This document shows, one piece after another, positions 22,185 to 29,566 of a stretch of 33,384 nt of DNA. Source of the DNA: Pseudomonas sp. GM80 (GTDB lineage Bacteria > Pseudomonadota > Gammaproteobacteria > Pseudomonadales > Pseudomonadaceae). The notes beneath the pieces are model-generated. The model did no database searches. It was given only the letters and a program-made list of their open reading frames with translations, and had not been told where the DNA came from. The stretch is from the NCBI RefSeq assembly GCF_000282515.1, contig NZ_AKJD01000110.1, positions 1 to 33,384 on the forward strand, in the 5' to 3' direction. Position 1 is the stretch's first letter. Each line of letters begins with the position of its first letter. The translations under genes were made by a program, and so were the position numbers.

Positions 22185-23600
22185 TTAAATCAATGTTTCG
22201 ATACGCAGCGAGTTAGTCGATCCAGGCTGACCAAACGGCACGCCGGCGGTGATCAGCAGCGTGTCACCACGTTCGGCCATGCCTTGGGCCTGGGCGATTT
22301 CCAGCGCGGTCGAGCAGACTTCGTCAACCTGACGCAGGCGATCGTTGACCACCGAATGAATGCCCCACGCCACGCTCAAACGACGCGCGGTTTGCAGGTT
22401 CGGCGTGAGGTTGAGGATCGGCGCTTTTGGCCGTTCCCGCGCGGCACGCAAACTTGAGGTGCCCGACTCGCTGTAGTTGACCAGCACCGCCACCGGCAGC
22501 ACGTTGCTGATGCGACGAATCGCGCAGCTGATCGCATCGGAAACAGTCGCTTCCGCCTTCGGCCGGCTGACGTCGAGCTGAGTCTGATAGTCCGGGCCGT
22601 TCTCCACTTGGCGGATGATCTTGCTCATCATCTGCACGGCTTCCAGCGGGTACTCGCCGGACGCCGTTTCTGCCGACAGCATCACCGCGTCAGCGCCTTC
22701 GGCCACGGCGTTGGCGACGTCAGTCACCTCGGCGCGGGTCGGGGCAGGGGAGAAGCGCATCGACTCGAGCATCTGCGTCGCCACCACCACCGGTTTGCCG
22801 AGTTCGCGGCAGGTGGTGATGATGTTTTTCTGGATCTGCGGCACGCTCTCGGCCGGCACTTCGACGCCGAGGTCACCGCGAGCCACCATGATCGCGTCAC
22901 TCAATTCAGCGATTTCGCGCAGTTGTTCAACGGCGGAAGGCTTTTCGATTTTCGCCATCAGAAAGGCTTTGTCGCCGATCAGTGCGCGGGCTTCGATGAT
23001 GTCCTGCGGACGCTGCACAAACGACAGCGCGACCCAGTCCACACCCAATTCCAGACCGAAGCTCAAATCACGGCGATCCTTGGCGGTCAGCGGGCTGAGG
23101 TCGAGCACGGCTTGCGGCACGTTGACGCCTTTGCGGTCCGACAATTCGCCGCCATTGAGCACGGTGGTGTCGATCGCATCGTCGTACTTGGTCACCACAC
23201 GCAGACGCAGTTTGCCGTCGTCGAGCAGCAGATCCATGCCCGCTTCCAGCGCGGCAATGATTTCCGGATGCGGCAGATTCACCCGGCGCTCATCGCCCGG
23301 CGTTGCGTCCAGATCGAGACGGAAGGCCTGACCACGATGCAGTTGCACCTTGCCTTCAGCAAACTTGCCGACGCGCAGTTTCGGCCCCTGCAAGTCCATC
23401 AGAATGCCCAGCGGGTAGTTGAGCTGACGCTCGACTTCGCGGATCCACTGATAGCGCTTGGCGTGGTCGGCGTGATCGCCGTGGCTGAAGTTCAGGCGGA
23501 AGATATTCACCCCGGCCTCGACCAGTTCGCGGATGTCTTCGATGCCATCGACAGCAGGTCCGAGGGTGGCGAGGATTTTGACCTTTTTATCAGGCGTCAT
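22185..23600 (-). CDS. pykF: Pyruvate kinase
   Basis: Pyruvate kinase converts phosphoenolpyruvate and ADP to pyruvate and ATP. The 471-aa protein is the usual length and shows KILATLGPAVDG at the N-terminus, the catalytic Lys region FLMAKIEKPSAVEQL, the metal-binding MVARGDLGVEVP and MLSAETASGEYPLEAVQMM. The ATG at 23600 overlaps the glycerate kinase stop (ATGA), so the two are coupled and this copy serves the glyoxylate-glycerate route. The paralogue symbol (pykF rather than pykA) rests on this operon context, as in P. aeruginosa. Confidence 0.95.
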   Translation of the reverse strand: MTPDKKVKILATLGPAVDGIEDIRELVEAGVNIFRLNFSHGDHADHAKRYQWIREVERQLNYPLGILMDLQGPKLRVGKFAEGKVQLHRGQAFRLDLDATPGDERRVNLPHPEIIAALEAGMDLLLDDGKLRLRVVTKYDDAIDTTVLNGGELSDRKGVNVPQAVLDLSPLTAKDRRDLSFGLELGVDWVALSFVQRPQDIIEARALIGDKAFLMAKIEKPSAVEQLREIAELSDAIMVARGDLGVEVPAESVPQIQKNIITTCRELGKPVVVATQMLESMRFSPAPTRAEVTDVANAVAEGADAVMLSAETASGEYPLEAVQMMSKIIRQVENGPDYQTQLDVSRPKAEATVSDAISCAIRRISNVLPVAVLVNYSESGTSSLRAARERPKAPILNLTPNLQTARRLSVAWGIHSVVNDRLRQVDEVCSTALEIAQAQGMAERGDTLLITAGVPFGQPGSTNSLRIETLI

Positions 23601-24871
23601 GATTTGCAGCTCTCAAGGATCAGAATGGCGCGGAAGTCGTTGACGTTGGTGCGGGTCGGCTCGGTGACGATCAGCGCATCGAGCGCCGAGAAATAGCCGT
23701 AGCCGTTGTTGTTATCCAGCTCGTCGCTGGCGCTCAAACCGAGGGCGGCGGCGCGGGCGTAGCTGTCCGGGGTCATGATCGCGCCGGCGTTGTCTTCCGA
23801 GCCGTCGATGCCGTCGGTGTCACCGGCCAGGGCATAGACGCCCGGCTGGCCTTTGAGATTTTCGGTCAGGCTCAGAAGGAATTCGGCGTTGCGTCCGCCA
23901 CGGCCATTGCCGCGCACGGTCACGGTGGTTTCGCCACCGGACAAAATCACGCACGGCGCTGCCAATGGCTGACCGTGGTTGATGATCTGGCGGGCGATGC
24001 CGGCGTGGACTTTCGCCACTTCGCGCGACTCGCCTTCGAGGTCGCCAAGGATCAGCGTGCTGAAACCGGCCTGACGACATTTCACCGCAGCGGCATCCAG
24101 CGATTGCTGAGGACGGGCGATCAACTGGAAGTGGCTGCGCGCGAGGCTTGGGTCGCCGGGTTTGACGGTTTCCGACTCAGGGCTTTGCAGCCAGGTGCGC
24201 ACGGAAGCCGGGATCTCGATGCCGTAGCGTTTGATGATCGCCAGCGCTTCGGCGGAAGTGCTTGGGTCGGCCACGGTCGGGCCGGAAGCGATGACCGTGG
24301 CGAGGTCGCCCGGTACATCGGAAATCGCGTAGGTGTAGACAGTGGCAGGCCAGCAGGCCTTGCCGAGACGGCCACCCTTGATCGCCGAGAGGTGCTTGCG
24401 CACGCAGTTCATCTCGCCGATGGTCGCGCCGGATTTGAGCAAGGCTTTGTTGATCGATTGCTTGTCGGCGAGGGTGATGCCTGCGGCCGGCAACGCCAGC
24501 AGGGCCGAGCCGCCACCGGAGAGCAGGAAGATTACGCGGTCGTCTTCGGTCAGGTTGCTGACCAGTTCGAGTACTCGTTTGGCCACGGCCAGACCGGCAG
24601 CGTCCGGCACCGGATGCGCGGCTTCGACCACTTCGATTTTTTCGCAGGGGGCGCCGTGACCGTAACGGGTCACCACCAGACCAGACACTTCACCTTGCCA
24701 GCAGCGCTCGACCACTTGCGCCATGGCAGCGGCGGCTTTGCCGGCGCCGATGACGATCACCCGGCCGGTACGATCGGCAGGCAGATGGGCTTCGAGAACC
24801 TGGTTCGGATGGGCCGCGTCGATGGCTGTGGCAAACAGCTCGCGCAGCAGTTGTTGCGGATCGACCGACAT
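23597..24871 (-). CDS. ttuD: Glycerate kinase (TtuD/GckA, MOFRL family)
   Basis: TtuD phosphorylates D-glycerate, by family knowledge to 2-phosphoglycerate, which feeds lower glycolysis. The 424-aa protein has an N-terminal Rossmann-like domain with VIVIGAGKAAAAMAQVVE, the segment VIFLLSGGGSALLALP (about 114-129), and a C-terminal MOFRL domain (VILSGGETTVTVRGNGRGGR, ALAGDTDGIDGSEDNAGA). It sits between glxR, which makes glycerate, and pyk, which it overlaps by four bases. Historic annotations call this family hydroxypyruvate reductase; the kinase role fits the operon. Confidence 0.93.
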   Translation of the reverse strand: MSVDPQQLLRELFATAIDAAHPNQVLEAHLPADRTGRVIVIGAGKAAAAMAQVVERCWQGEVSGLVVTRYGHGAPCEKIEVVEAAHPVPDAAGLAVAKRVLELVSNLTEDDRVIFLLSGGGSALLALPAAGITLADKQSINKALLKSGATIGEMNCVRKHLSAIKGGRLGKACWPATVYTYAISDVPGDLATVIASGPTVADPSTSAEALAIIKRYGIEIPASVRTWLQSPESETVKPGDPSLARSHFQLIARPQQSLDAAAVKCRQAGFSTLILGDLEGESREVAKVHAGIARQIINHGQPLAAPCVILSGGETTVTVRGNGRGGRNAEFLLSLTENLKGQPGVYALAGDTDGIDGSEDNAGAIMTPDSYARAAALGLSASDELDNNNGYGYFSALDALIVTEPTRTNVNDFRAILILESCKS

Positions 24872-24910
24872 GGCGGGCTCCCAATCTTATTGTTCTTGGT
24901 TAATGCTGAT

Positions 24911-25019
24911 GATCGTTCCCACGCTCTGCGTGGGAATGCCTCAATGGACGCTCTGCGTCCGCTTCGGCAGGGACGCGGAGCGTCCCGGGCTGCATTCCCA
25001 CGCAGAGCGTGGGAACGAG
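24911..25019. repeat. Type-2 nested palindromic element, copy 2
   Basis: This has the same plan as the copy at 22067: outer core GTTCCCACGCTCTGCGTGGG facing its complement, with an inner ACGCTCTGCGTCC hairpin. One inner arm has a change (ACGCGGAGCGT) and the right outer end reads GAGC instead of GATC. It lies between glxR and ttuD. Confidence 0.87.
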
Positions 25020-25034
25020 CGACGGGGCAGTGGC

Positions 25035-25928
25035 TTATTTGTTGTCGCGGATCGAGAAGTTGGCCATGTGTTCCAGACCTTTGATCAACGCCGAGTGATC
25101 CCAGTTGCTGCCACCGATCGCTGCGCAGGTGCTGAACACTTGCTGGGCGTTGGCGGTGTTCGGCAGGTTGATGTTCAGCTCCTTGGCGCCTTGCAGGGCC
25201 AGGTTCAGGTCTTTCTGGTGCAGGCTGATGCGGAAGCCTGGATCGAAAGTGCCTTTGATCATGCGCTCGCCGTGCACTTCAAGGATCTTCGAGGACGCGA
25301 AACCACCCATCAGTGCTTCACGCACCTTGGCCGGATCAGCACCGTTTTTCGAAGCGAACAGCAGGGCTTCAGCGACGGCCTGAATGTTCAGGGCGACGAT
25401 GATCTGATTCGCGACTTTGGCGGTTTGACCGTCGCCATTGCCACCGACCAGGGTGATGTTCTTGCCCATGGCCTGGAACAGCGGCAGCGCGCGTTCGAAG
25501 GCATCGGCGTCGCCACCGATCATGATGCTCAGCGTCGCGGCCTTGGCGCCGACTTCACCACCGGAAACCGGGGCGTCGAGGTACTGCGCGCCTTTCTCGT
25601 TGATCTTCGCGGCGAAAGCTTTGGTGGCGGTCGGCGAGATCGAGCTCATGTCGATGACGATTTTGCCTTTGCTCAGGCCAGCGGCAACGCCGTCGGCGCG
25701 GAACAGTACGTCGTCAACCTGTGGGGTATCCGGCACCATGACGATGATGAATTCAGCTTCCTGCGCGACTTCGCGCGGGTTGGCCAGGGCGACGGCGCCA
25801 GCGGCAACCAGGTCGGCCGGGGCGGCGTCGTGGTGCGCCGACAGGAACAGGCTGTGACCGGCTTTCTGCAGGTTCGAAGCCATTGGGTGGCCCATGATGC
25901 CGGTGCCGATAAATCCGATTTTAGCCAT
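25035..25928 (-). CDS. glxR: 2-hydroxy-3-oxopropionate (tartronate semialdehyde) reductase
   Basis: GlxR reduces tartronate semialdehyde to D-glycerate with NAD(P)H. The 297-aa protein belongs to the beta-hydroxyacid dehydrogenase family: dinucleotide motif GFIGTGIMGHPMASNL (residues 5-20), substrate-binding DAPVSGGEVGAKAATLSIM (about 118-136) and the catalytic Lys in GQTAKVANQI (about residue 171). Its start is preceded by GAGGATTTT. It is flanked by REP elements on both sides but stays in line with hyi and ttuD. Confidence 0.95.
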   Translation of the reverse strand: MAKIGFIGTGIMGHPMASNLQKAGHSLFLSAHHDAAPADLVAAGAVALANPREVAQEAEFIIVMVPDTPQVDDVLFRADGVAAGLSKGKIVIDMSSISPTATKAFAAKINEKGAQYLDAPVSGGEVGAKAATLSIMIGGDADAFERALPLFQAMGKNITLVGGNGDGQTAKVANQIIVALNIQAVAEALLFASKNGADPAKVREALMGGFASSKILEVHGERMIKGTFDPGFRISLHQKDLNLALQGAKELNINLPNTANAQQVFSTCAAIGGSNWDHSALIKGLEHMANFSIRDNK

Positions 25929-25956
25929 GAGAAAATCCTCTTGTTTTTGTATGTCT

Positions 25957-26049
25957 CCCTGTAGGAGCTGCCGCAGGCTGCGATCTTTTGATCTTGATCT
26001 TCAAAATAACAAGATCAAAAGATCGCAGCCTGCGGCAGCTCCTACAGGG
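25957..26049. repeat. Type-1 REP pair between hyi and glxR
   Basis: Facing copies of GTAGGAGCTGCCGCAGGCTG and its complement are bounded by CCC and GGG (25957-26049), with an inner spacer containing GATCTTTTGATC palindromes. The arms match perfectly for about 37 bases. It is inside a gene cluster read in one direction, so it is unlikely to be a complete terminator. Confidence 0.87.
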
Positions 26050-26060
26050 TCATGTGTTTG

Positions 26061-26843
26061 TCAGATTGCGTTGTGCGACTTCAACCAGCCGAGGCCTGCT
26101 TCGGTGGTGGTCAGCGGCTTGTACTCGCAACCGACCCAACCCTGATAACCGATGCGATCCAGGTGTTCGAACAGGAAGCGGTAGTTGATCTCACCGGTGC
26201 CTGGTTCGTTGCGTCCCGGGTTGTCCGCGAGCTGCACATGGTTGATCTCGCCCAGGTGCGATTGCAGGGTGCGGGCCAGATCGCCTTCCATGATTTGCAT
26301 GTGATAGATGTCGTATTGCAGATACAGGTTGGCGCTGCCGACCTGTTCGCGAATCGACAGGGCTTGCGCCGTGTTGTTCAGGTAGAAACCCGGGATGTCG
26401 CGGGTGTTGATCGCTTCCATCACCAGTTTGATGCCCGCCGCTTGCAGCTTGTCGGCCGCGTATTTCAGGTTGGCAACGAAGGTTTTTTCCACGGTGACAT
26501 CGTCAACGCCTTGTGGACGGATACCGGCCAGGCAGTTGATCTGGGTGTTGCCCAGCACTTGTGCGTAAGCAATCGCCAGATCGACACCGGCGCGGAACTC
26601 TTCGACCCGATCCGGCAGGCAGGCGATACCGCGCTCGCCCTTGGCCCAGTCACCGGCCGGCAGGTTGAACAGCACTTGGGTCAGACCGTTGGCGTCGAGC
26701 TTGGCCTTGATTTCGGCAGAGCTGAAATCGTACGGGAACAGGTACTCGACACCGCTGAAACCAGCCTTGGCGGCGGCGTCGAAACGGGCAAGGAAATCCT
26801 GTTCGGTGAACAGCATGGACAGGTTGGCTGCGAAACGCGGCAT
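26061..26843 (-). CDS. hyi: Hydroxypyruvate isomerase
   Basis: Hyi interconverts hydroxypyruvate and tartronate semialdehyde. The 260-aa protein is an AP-endonuclease-2-like TIM barrel (MPRFAANLSMLFTEQDFLAR, then GFSGVEYLFPYDF) with metal-binding glutamates in KLVMEAINTRDIPGFYL (about residue 143) and WVGCEYKP (about residue 240), plus the conserved QYDIYHMQIMEGDL. GGGAGA precedes the ATG at 26843; a longer frame to 26897 only reads into the neighbouring repeat. It lies between gcl and glxR. Confidence 0.95.
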   Translation of the reverse strand: MPRFAANLSMLFTEQDFLARFDAAAKAGFSGVEYLFPYDFSSAEIKAKLDANGLTQVLFNLPAGDWAKGERGIACLPDRVEEFRAGVDLAIAYAQVLGNTQINCLAGIRPQGVDDVTVEKTFVANLKYAADKLQAAGIKLVMEAINTRDIPGFYLNNTAQALSIREQVGSANLYLQYDIYHMQIMEGDLARTLQSHLGEINHVQLADNPGRNEPGTGEINYRFLFEHLDRIGYQGWVGCEYKPLTTTEAGLGWLKSHNAI

Positions 26844-26864
26844 GGTGGTCTCCCGTTCTAGATT

Positions 26865-26969
26865 CTCGTTCCCACGCTCTGCGTGGGAATGCCTCAATGG
26901 ACGCTCTGCGTCCGCTTTGGGACGCAGAGCGTCCCGGGCTGCGTTCCCACGCAGAGCGTGGGAACGATC
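26865..26969. repeat. Type-2 nested palindromic element, copy 3
   Basis: This has the same nested form as the copies at 22067 and 24911 (outer core GTTCCCACGCTCTGCGTGGG, inner ACGCTCTGCGTCC hairpin). The left end reads CTCGTTCCC and one outer-arm base differs (GCGTTCCC for GCATTCCC). It lies between gcl and hyi, 12 bases from the gcl stop. Confidence 0.87.
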
Positions 26970-26981
26970 AGCGGTCAGCAG

Positions 26982-28757
26982 TTAATCAAGCAGCGAAATC
27001 GCCGTTGGCGCATCGTTGCCGACCAGCGCCAGGTCTTCGAATTCGTTGACGGCGTTGATCTCGGTACCCATGGAGATGTTGGTCACACGCTCCAGAATGA
27101 TCTCGACGATGACCGGCACCTTGAACTCTTCGATCATCTGTTCGGCCTTGCGCAGGGCAGGGGCGATTTCCGATGGCTCGAACACACGCAGCGCTTTACA
27201 GCCAAGGCCTTCAGCCACTGCGACGTGGTCAACACCGTAACCGTTGAGTTCCGGCGCGTTCAGGTTATCGAAGGACAGCTGCACGCAGTAGTCCATTTCG
27301 AACCCGCGCTGTGCCTGACGGATCAGACCCAGGTACGAGTTGTTCACCACGACGTGGATGTACGGCAGTTTGAACTGAGCGCCGACCGCCAGTTCTTCGA
27401 TCATGAACTGGAAGTCATAGTCCCCCGACAGGGCCACGACTTTGCGGTTCGGATCGGCCTTCACCACGCCCAGCGCTGCCGGAATGGTCCAGCCCAAAGG
27501 GCCTGCCTGGCCGCAGTTGATCCAGTGACGCGGCTTGTAGACGTGCAGGAACTGCGCGCCGGCAATCTGCGACAGACCAATGGTGCTGACGTAGCAGGTG
27601 TCCTTGCCGAACACCTGGTTCATTTCTTCGTAAACGCGCTGTGGTTTCACCGGCACGTTGTCGAAGTGGGTTTTGCGATGCAGGCTGGCTTTACGCTGCT
27701 GGCAGTCTTGCAGCCAGGCGCTGCGATTTTTCAGTTTGCCGGCGGCTTGCCATTCACGAGCGACTTCGATGAACACGGTCAGCGCGGCAGCAGCGTCGGA
27801 AACGATGCCCAGATCCGGCGTGAACACACGACCGATCTGCGTGCCTTCGATGTCGACGTGAATGAACTTGCGGCCTTCGGTGTAAACGTCAACCGAACCG
27901 GTGTGGCGGTTGGCCCAACGGTTGCCGATCCCCAACACCACGTCGGATTTCAGCATGGTGGCGTTGCCGTAACGGTGCGAAGTCTGCAGACCGACCATGC
28001 CGACCATCAACGGGTGATCGTCCGGGATGGTGCCCCAGCCCATCAGGGTCGGGATCACCGGGATGCCGGTCAGCTCAGCGAATTCAACCAGCAGATCGCT
28101 GGCGTCGGCGTTGATGATGCCGCCGCCGGCAACCAGCAATGGACGCTCGGCCTGATCGAGCAAAGCCAACGCTTTCTCGACCTGAACGCGAGTTGCGGTC
28201 GGCTTGGCCAATGGCAGCGGCTGGTAAGCGTCGATGTCGAATTCGATTTCGGCCATCTGCACGTCGAACGGCAGGTCGATCAGCACCGGGCCTGGACGGC
28301 CGGAGCGCATTTCAAAGAAGGCTTTCTGGAACGCGTAAGGCACTTGGCCCGGCTCCAGAACAGTGGTTGCCCACTTGGTGACTGGCTTGACGATGCTGGT
28401 GATGTCGACAGCCTGGAAGTCTTCCTTGTGCATACGGGCGCGGGGTGCCTGGCCGGTAATGCAGAGGATTGGAATCGAGTCGGCCGAGGCGCTGTAGAGC
28501 CCGGTGACCATGTCAGTACCGGCAGGGCCGGAAGTACCGATGCACACGCCGATGTTGCCGGCCTTGGTGCGGGTGTAGCCCTCGGCCATGTGCGAGGCGC
28601 CTTCAACGTGGCGAGCAAGGACGTGATCGATGCCACCGACTTTTTGCAAGGCGGAGTACAGCGGGTTGATGGCAGCGCCCGGGATGCCAAAAGCGGTATC
28701 AACCCCTTCACGGCGCATCACCAGAACGGCGGCTTCGATTGCTCTCATTTTGCTCAT
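26982..28757 (-). CDS. gcl: Glyoxylate carboligase (tartronate-semialdehyde synthase)
   Basis: Gcl joins two glyoxylate molecules to give tartronate semialdehyde and CO2, using thiamine diphosphate. The 591-aa protein reads closely like E. coli Gcl: AFGIPGAAINPLYSAL, ARHVEGASHMAEGYTRTKAG, IGTSGPAGTDMVTGLYSASA, INCGQAGPLGWTIPAALGVV and the cofactor region SGDYDFQFMIEELAVGAQF. Position 51 is Val, where other ThDP enzymes have a catalytic Glu, the known hallmark of this enzyme. The ATG at 28757 follows AGAGG by about eight bases; the frame reaches 28838 through the operator region, so the longer form is rejected. It is the first gene of the glyoxylate operon. Confidence 0.97.
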   Translation of the reverse strand: MSKMRAIEAAVLVMRREGVDTAFGIPGAAINPLYSALQKVGGIDHVLARHVEGASHMAEGYTRTKAGNIGVCIGTSGPAGTDMVTGLYSASADSIPILCITGQAPRARMHKEDFQAVDITSIVKPVTKWATTVLEPGQVPYAFQKAFFEMRSGRPGPVLIDLPFDVQMAEIEFDIDAYQPLPLAKPTATRVQVEKALALLDQAERPLLVAGGGIINADASDLLVEFAELTGIPVIPTLMGWGTIPDDHPLMVGMVGLQTSHRYGNATMLKSDVVLGIGNRWANRHTGSVDVYTEGRKFIHVDIEGTQIGRVFTPDLGIVSDAAAALTVFIEVAREWQAAGKLKNRSAWLQDCQQRKASLHRKTHFDNVPVKPQRVYEEMNQVFGKDTCYVSTIGLSQIAGAQFLHVYKPRHWINCGQAGPLGWTIPAALGVVKADPNRKVVALSGDYDFQFMIEELAVGAQFKLPYIHVVVNNSYLGLIRQAQRGFEMDYCVQLSFDNLNAPELNGYGVDHVAVAEGLGCKALRVFEPSEIAPALRKAEQMIEEFKVPVIVEIILERVTNISMGTEINAVNEFEDLALVGNDAPTAISLLD

Positions 28758-28784
28758 GGTTTTGTGCCTCTTTACGTTTTGTAA

Positions 28785-28794
28785 TTGTATACAA
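28785..28794. promoter_or_regulatory. Operator palindrome TTGTATACAA, gcl side
   Basis: This is a perfect 10-bp palindrome 28 bases before the gcl start, overlapping a possible minus-strand -10 (TACAAT). The identical sequence lies at 28923-28932 near the divergent gene. Palindromes of this TGTATACA type are bound by some GntR-family regulators; none is encoded in this window. Confidence 0.6.
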
Positions 28795-28922
28795 GTGGCT
28801 TTGCGCAGAGTGTATTCACGGCGGACGGCGCAGGTCAATCCATTTTCTCAAGCGCCTGTTTCATTCGTCGTAAGCCTGTCTGAGTGTGGCTTTTCGTCGC
28901 ATGTGGCGCTTTTCGAGAATTA

Positions 28923-28932
28923 TTGTATACAA
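28923..28932. promoter_or_regulatory. Operator palindrome TTGTATACAA, hbpS side
   Basis: This is the second perfect copy, 138 bases centre to centre from the first and about 94 bases before the GlcG/HbpS start. Two copies of a 10-base perfect palindrome, one in front of each divergent gene, strongly suggest one shared regulator. It is followed at 28966-28990 by a hairpin in the leader (GGGCTGCG facing CGCAGCCC). Confidence 0.6.
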
Positions 28933-28965
28933 AAGAATAACTCATTGTGTTCTATTTGTTGCATC

Positions 28966-28990
28966 GGGCTGCGGCAGAAAAACGCAGCCC
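28966..28990 (+). other. Leader hairpin before the GlcG/HbpS gene
   Basis: An 8-bp perfect stem, GGGCTGCG and CGCAGCCC, with a 9-base A-rich loop lies between the operator and the ribosome binding site of the GlcG/HbpS gene. It has no T-tail, so it is not a normal terminator; it could be a REP remnant or affect mRNA stability. Confidence 0.4.
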
Positions 28991-29025
28991 CACGACTTTC
29001 CCAATAACAAAATGAGGACGGCACC

Positions 29026-29466
29026 ATGAGCGCTTTAACCTTGAAAGTCGCAGTCAAGCTGGTCAACGAAGCCATCAACGCCGGGCGCGGTATCAACGCC
29101 GCGCCGCTGACCATCGCGGTACTCGATACCGGCGGCCACCTGATCACCCTGCAACGTGAAGACGGCGCGAGCCTGCTGCGCCCGGATATCGCCATCGGCA
29201 AAGCCTGGGGCGCGATTGCCCTGGGTAAAGGCTCGCGCCTGCTCGCACTCGACGCGCAACAACGCCCGGCCTTTATTGCTGCACTGAACAGCATGGGTCA
29301 GGGCAGCGTCGTGCCGGCACCGGGCGGTGTGTTGATTCGCGATCAGGCCGGCAATGTGCTGGGAGCGATCGGCATCAGCGGCGATCTGTCGGACATCGAT
29401 GAGCAAGTCGCCATTAAAGCGGTGGAGGCGCTGGAGCTGCGCGCGGATGCGGGGGTGGCGGCCTGA
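29026..29466 (+). CDS. GlcG/HbpS-family protein
   Basis: This 146-aa single-domain cytoplasmic protein of the GlcG/HbpS (DUF336) family shows AVKLVNEAINAGRGINAAPL, TIAVLDTGGHLITLQREDGA, RPDIAIGKAWGAIALGKGSR and GGVLIRDQAGNVLGAIGISG. Family members bind haem or small ligands and often sit beside glyoxylate, glycolate or diol genes; the biochemical role is unclear. GAGG lies about eight bases before the ATG. It is divergent from gcl and shares the twin TTGTATACAA sites, so it is probably co-regulated with the glyoxylate operon. Confidence 0.92.
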   Translation: MSALTLKVAVKLVNEAINAGRGINAAPLTIAVLDTGGHLITLQREDGASLLRPDIAIGKAWGAIALGKGSRLLALDAQQRPAFIAALNSMGQGSVVPAPGGVLIRDQAGNVLGAIGISGDLSDIDEQVAIKAVEALELRADAGVAA

Positions 29467-29511
29467 CCGGAAAATAAATCAGCACGTCTGATGGCGTGAT
29501 GATGACGAAGC

Positions 29512-29538
29512 GGGGCGGGGTCTATAGACTGCCGCCCC
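29512..29538. other. GC-rich 27-bp palindrome with GTCTATAGAC centre
   Basis: GGGGCGG (29512-29518) and CCGCCCC (29532-29538) face each other around the perfect palindrome GTCTATAGAC. It lies between the GlcG/HbpS stop and the hydrolase start. It may be a terminator for the first gene or an operator for the second; the run after it (TCTCGTTT) is a poor T-tail. Confidence 0.45.
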
Positions 29539-29566
29539 TCTCGTTTATGTATCAAGGAAGATCTGC

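Noticed and set aside
27000..28757. Loss of the catalytic Glu in Gcl as a defect
   Set aside because: Val at position 51 is the normal state in glyoxylate carboligase and matches the E. coli enzyme.
26883..28784. A 633-aa plus-strand frame opposite gcl
   Set aside because: gcl on the minus strand is unmistakable; the opposite frame begins in a repeat and shows no known motif.
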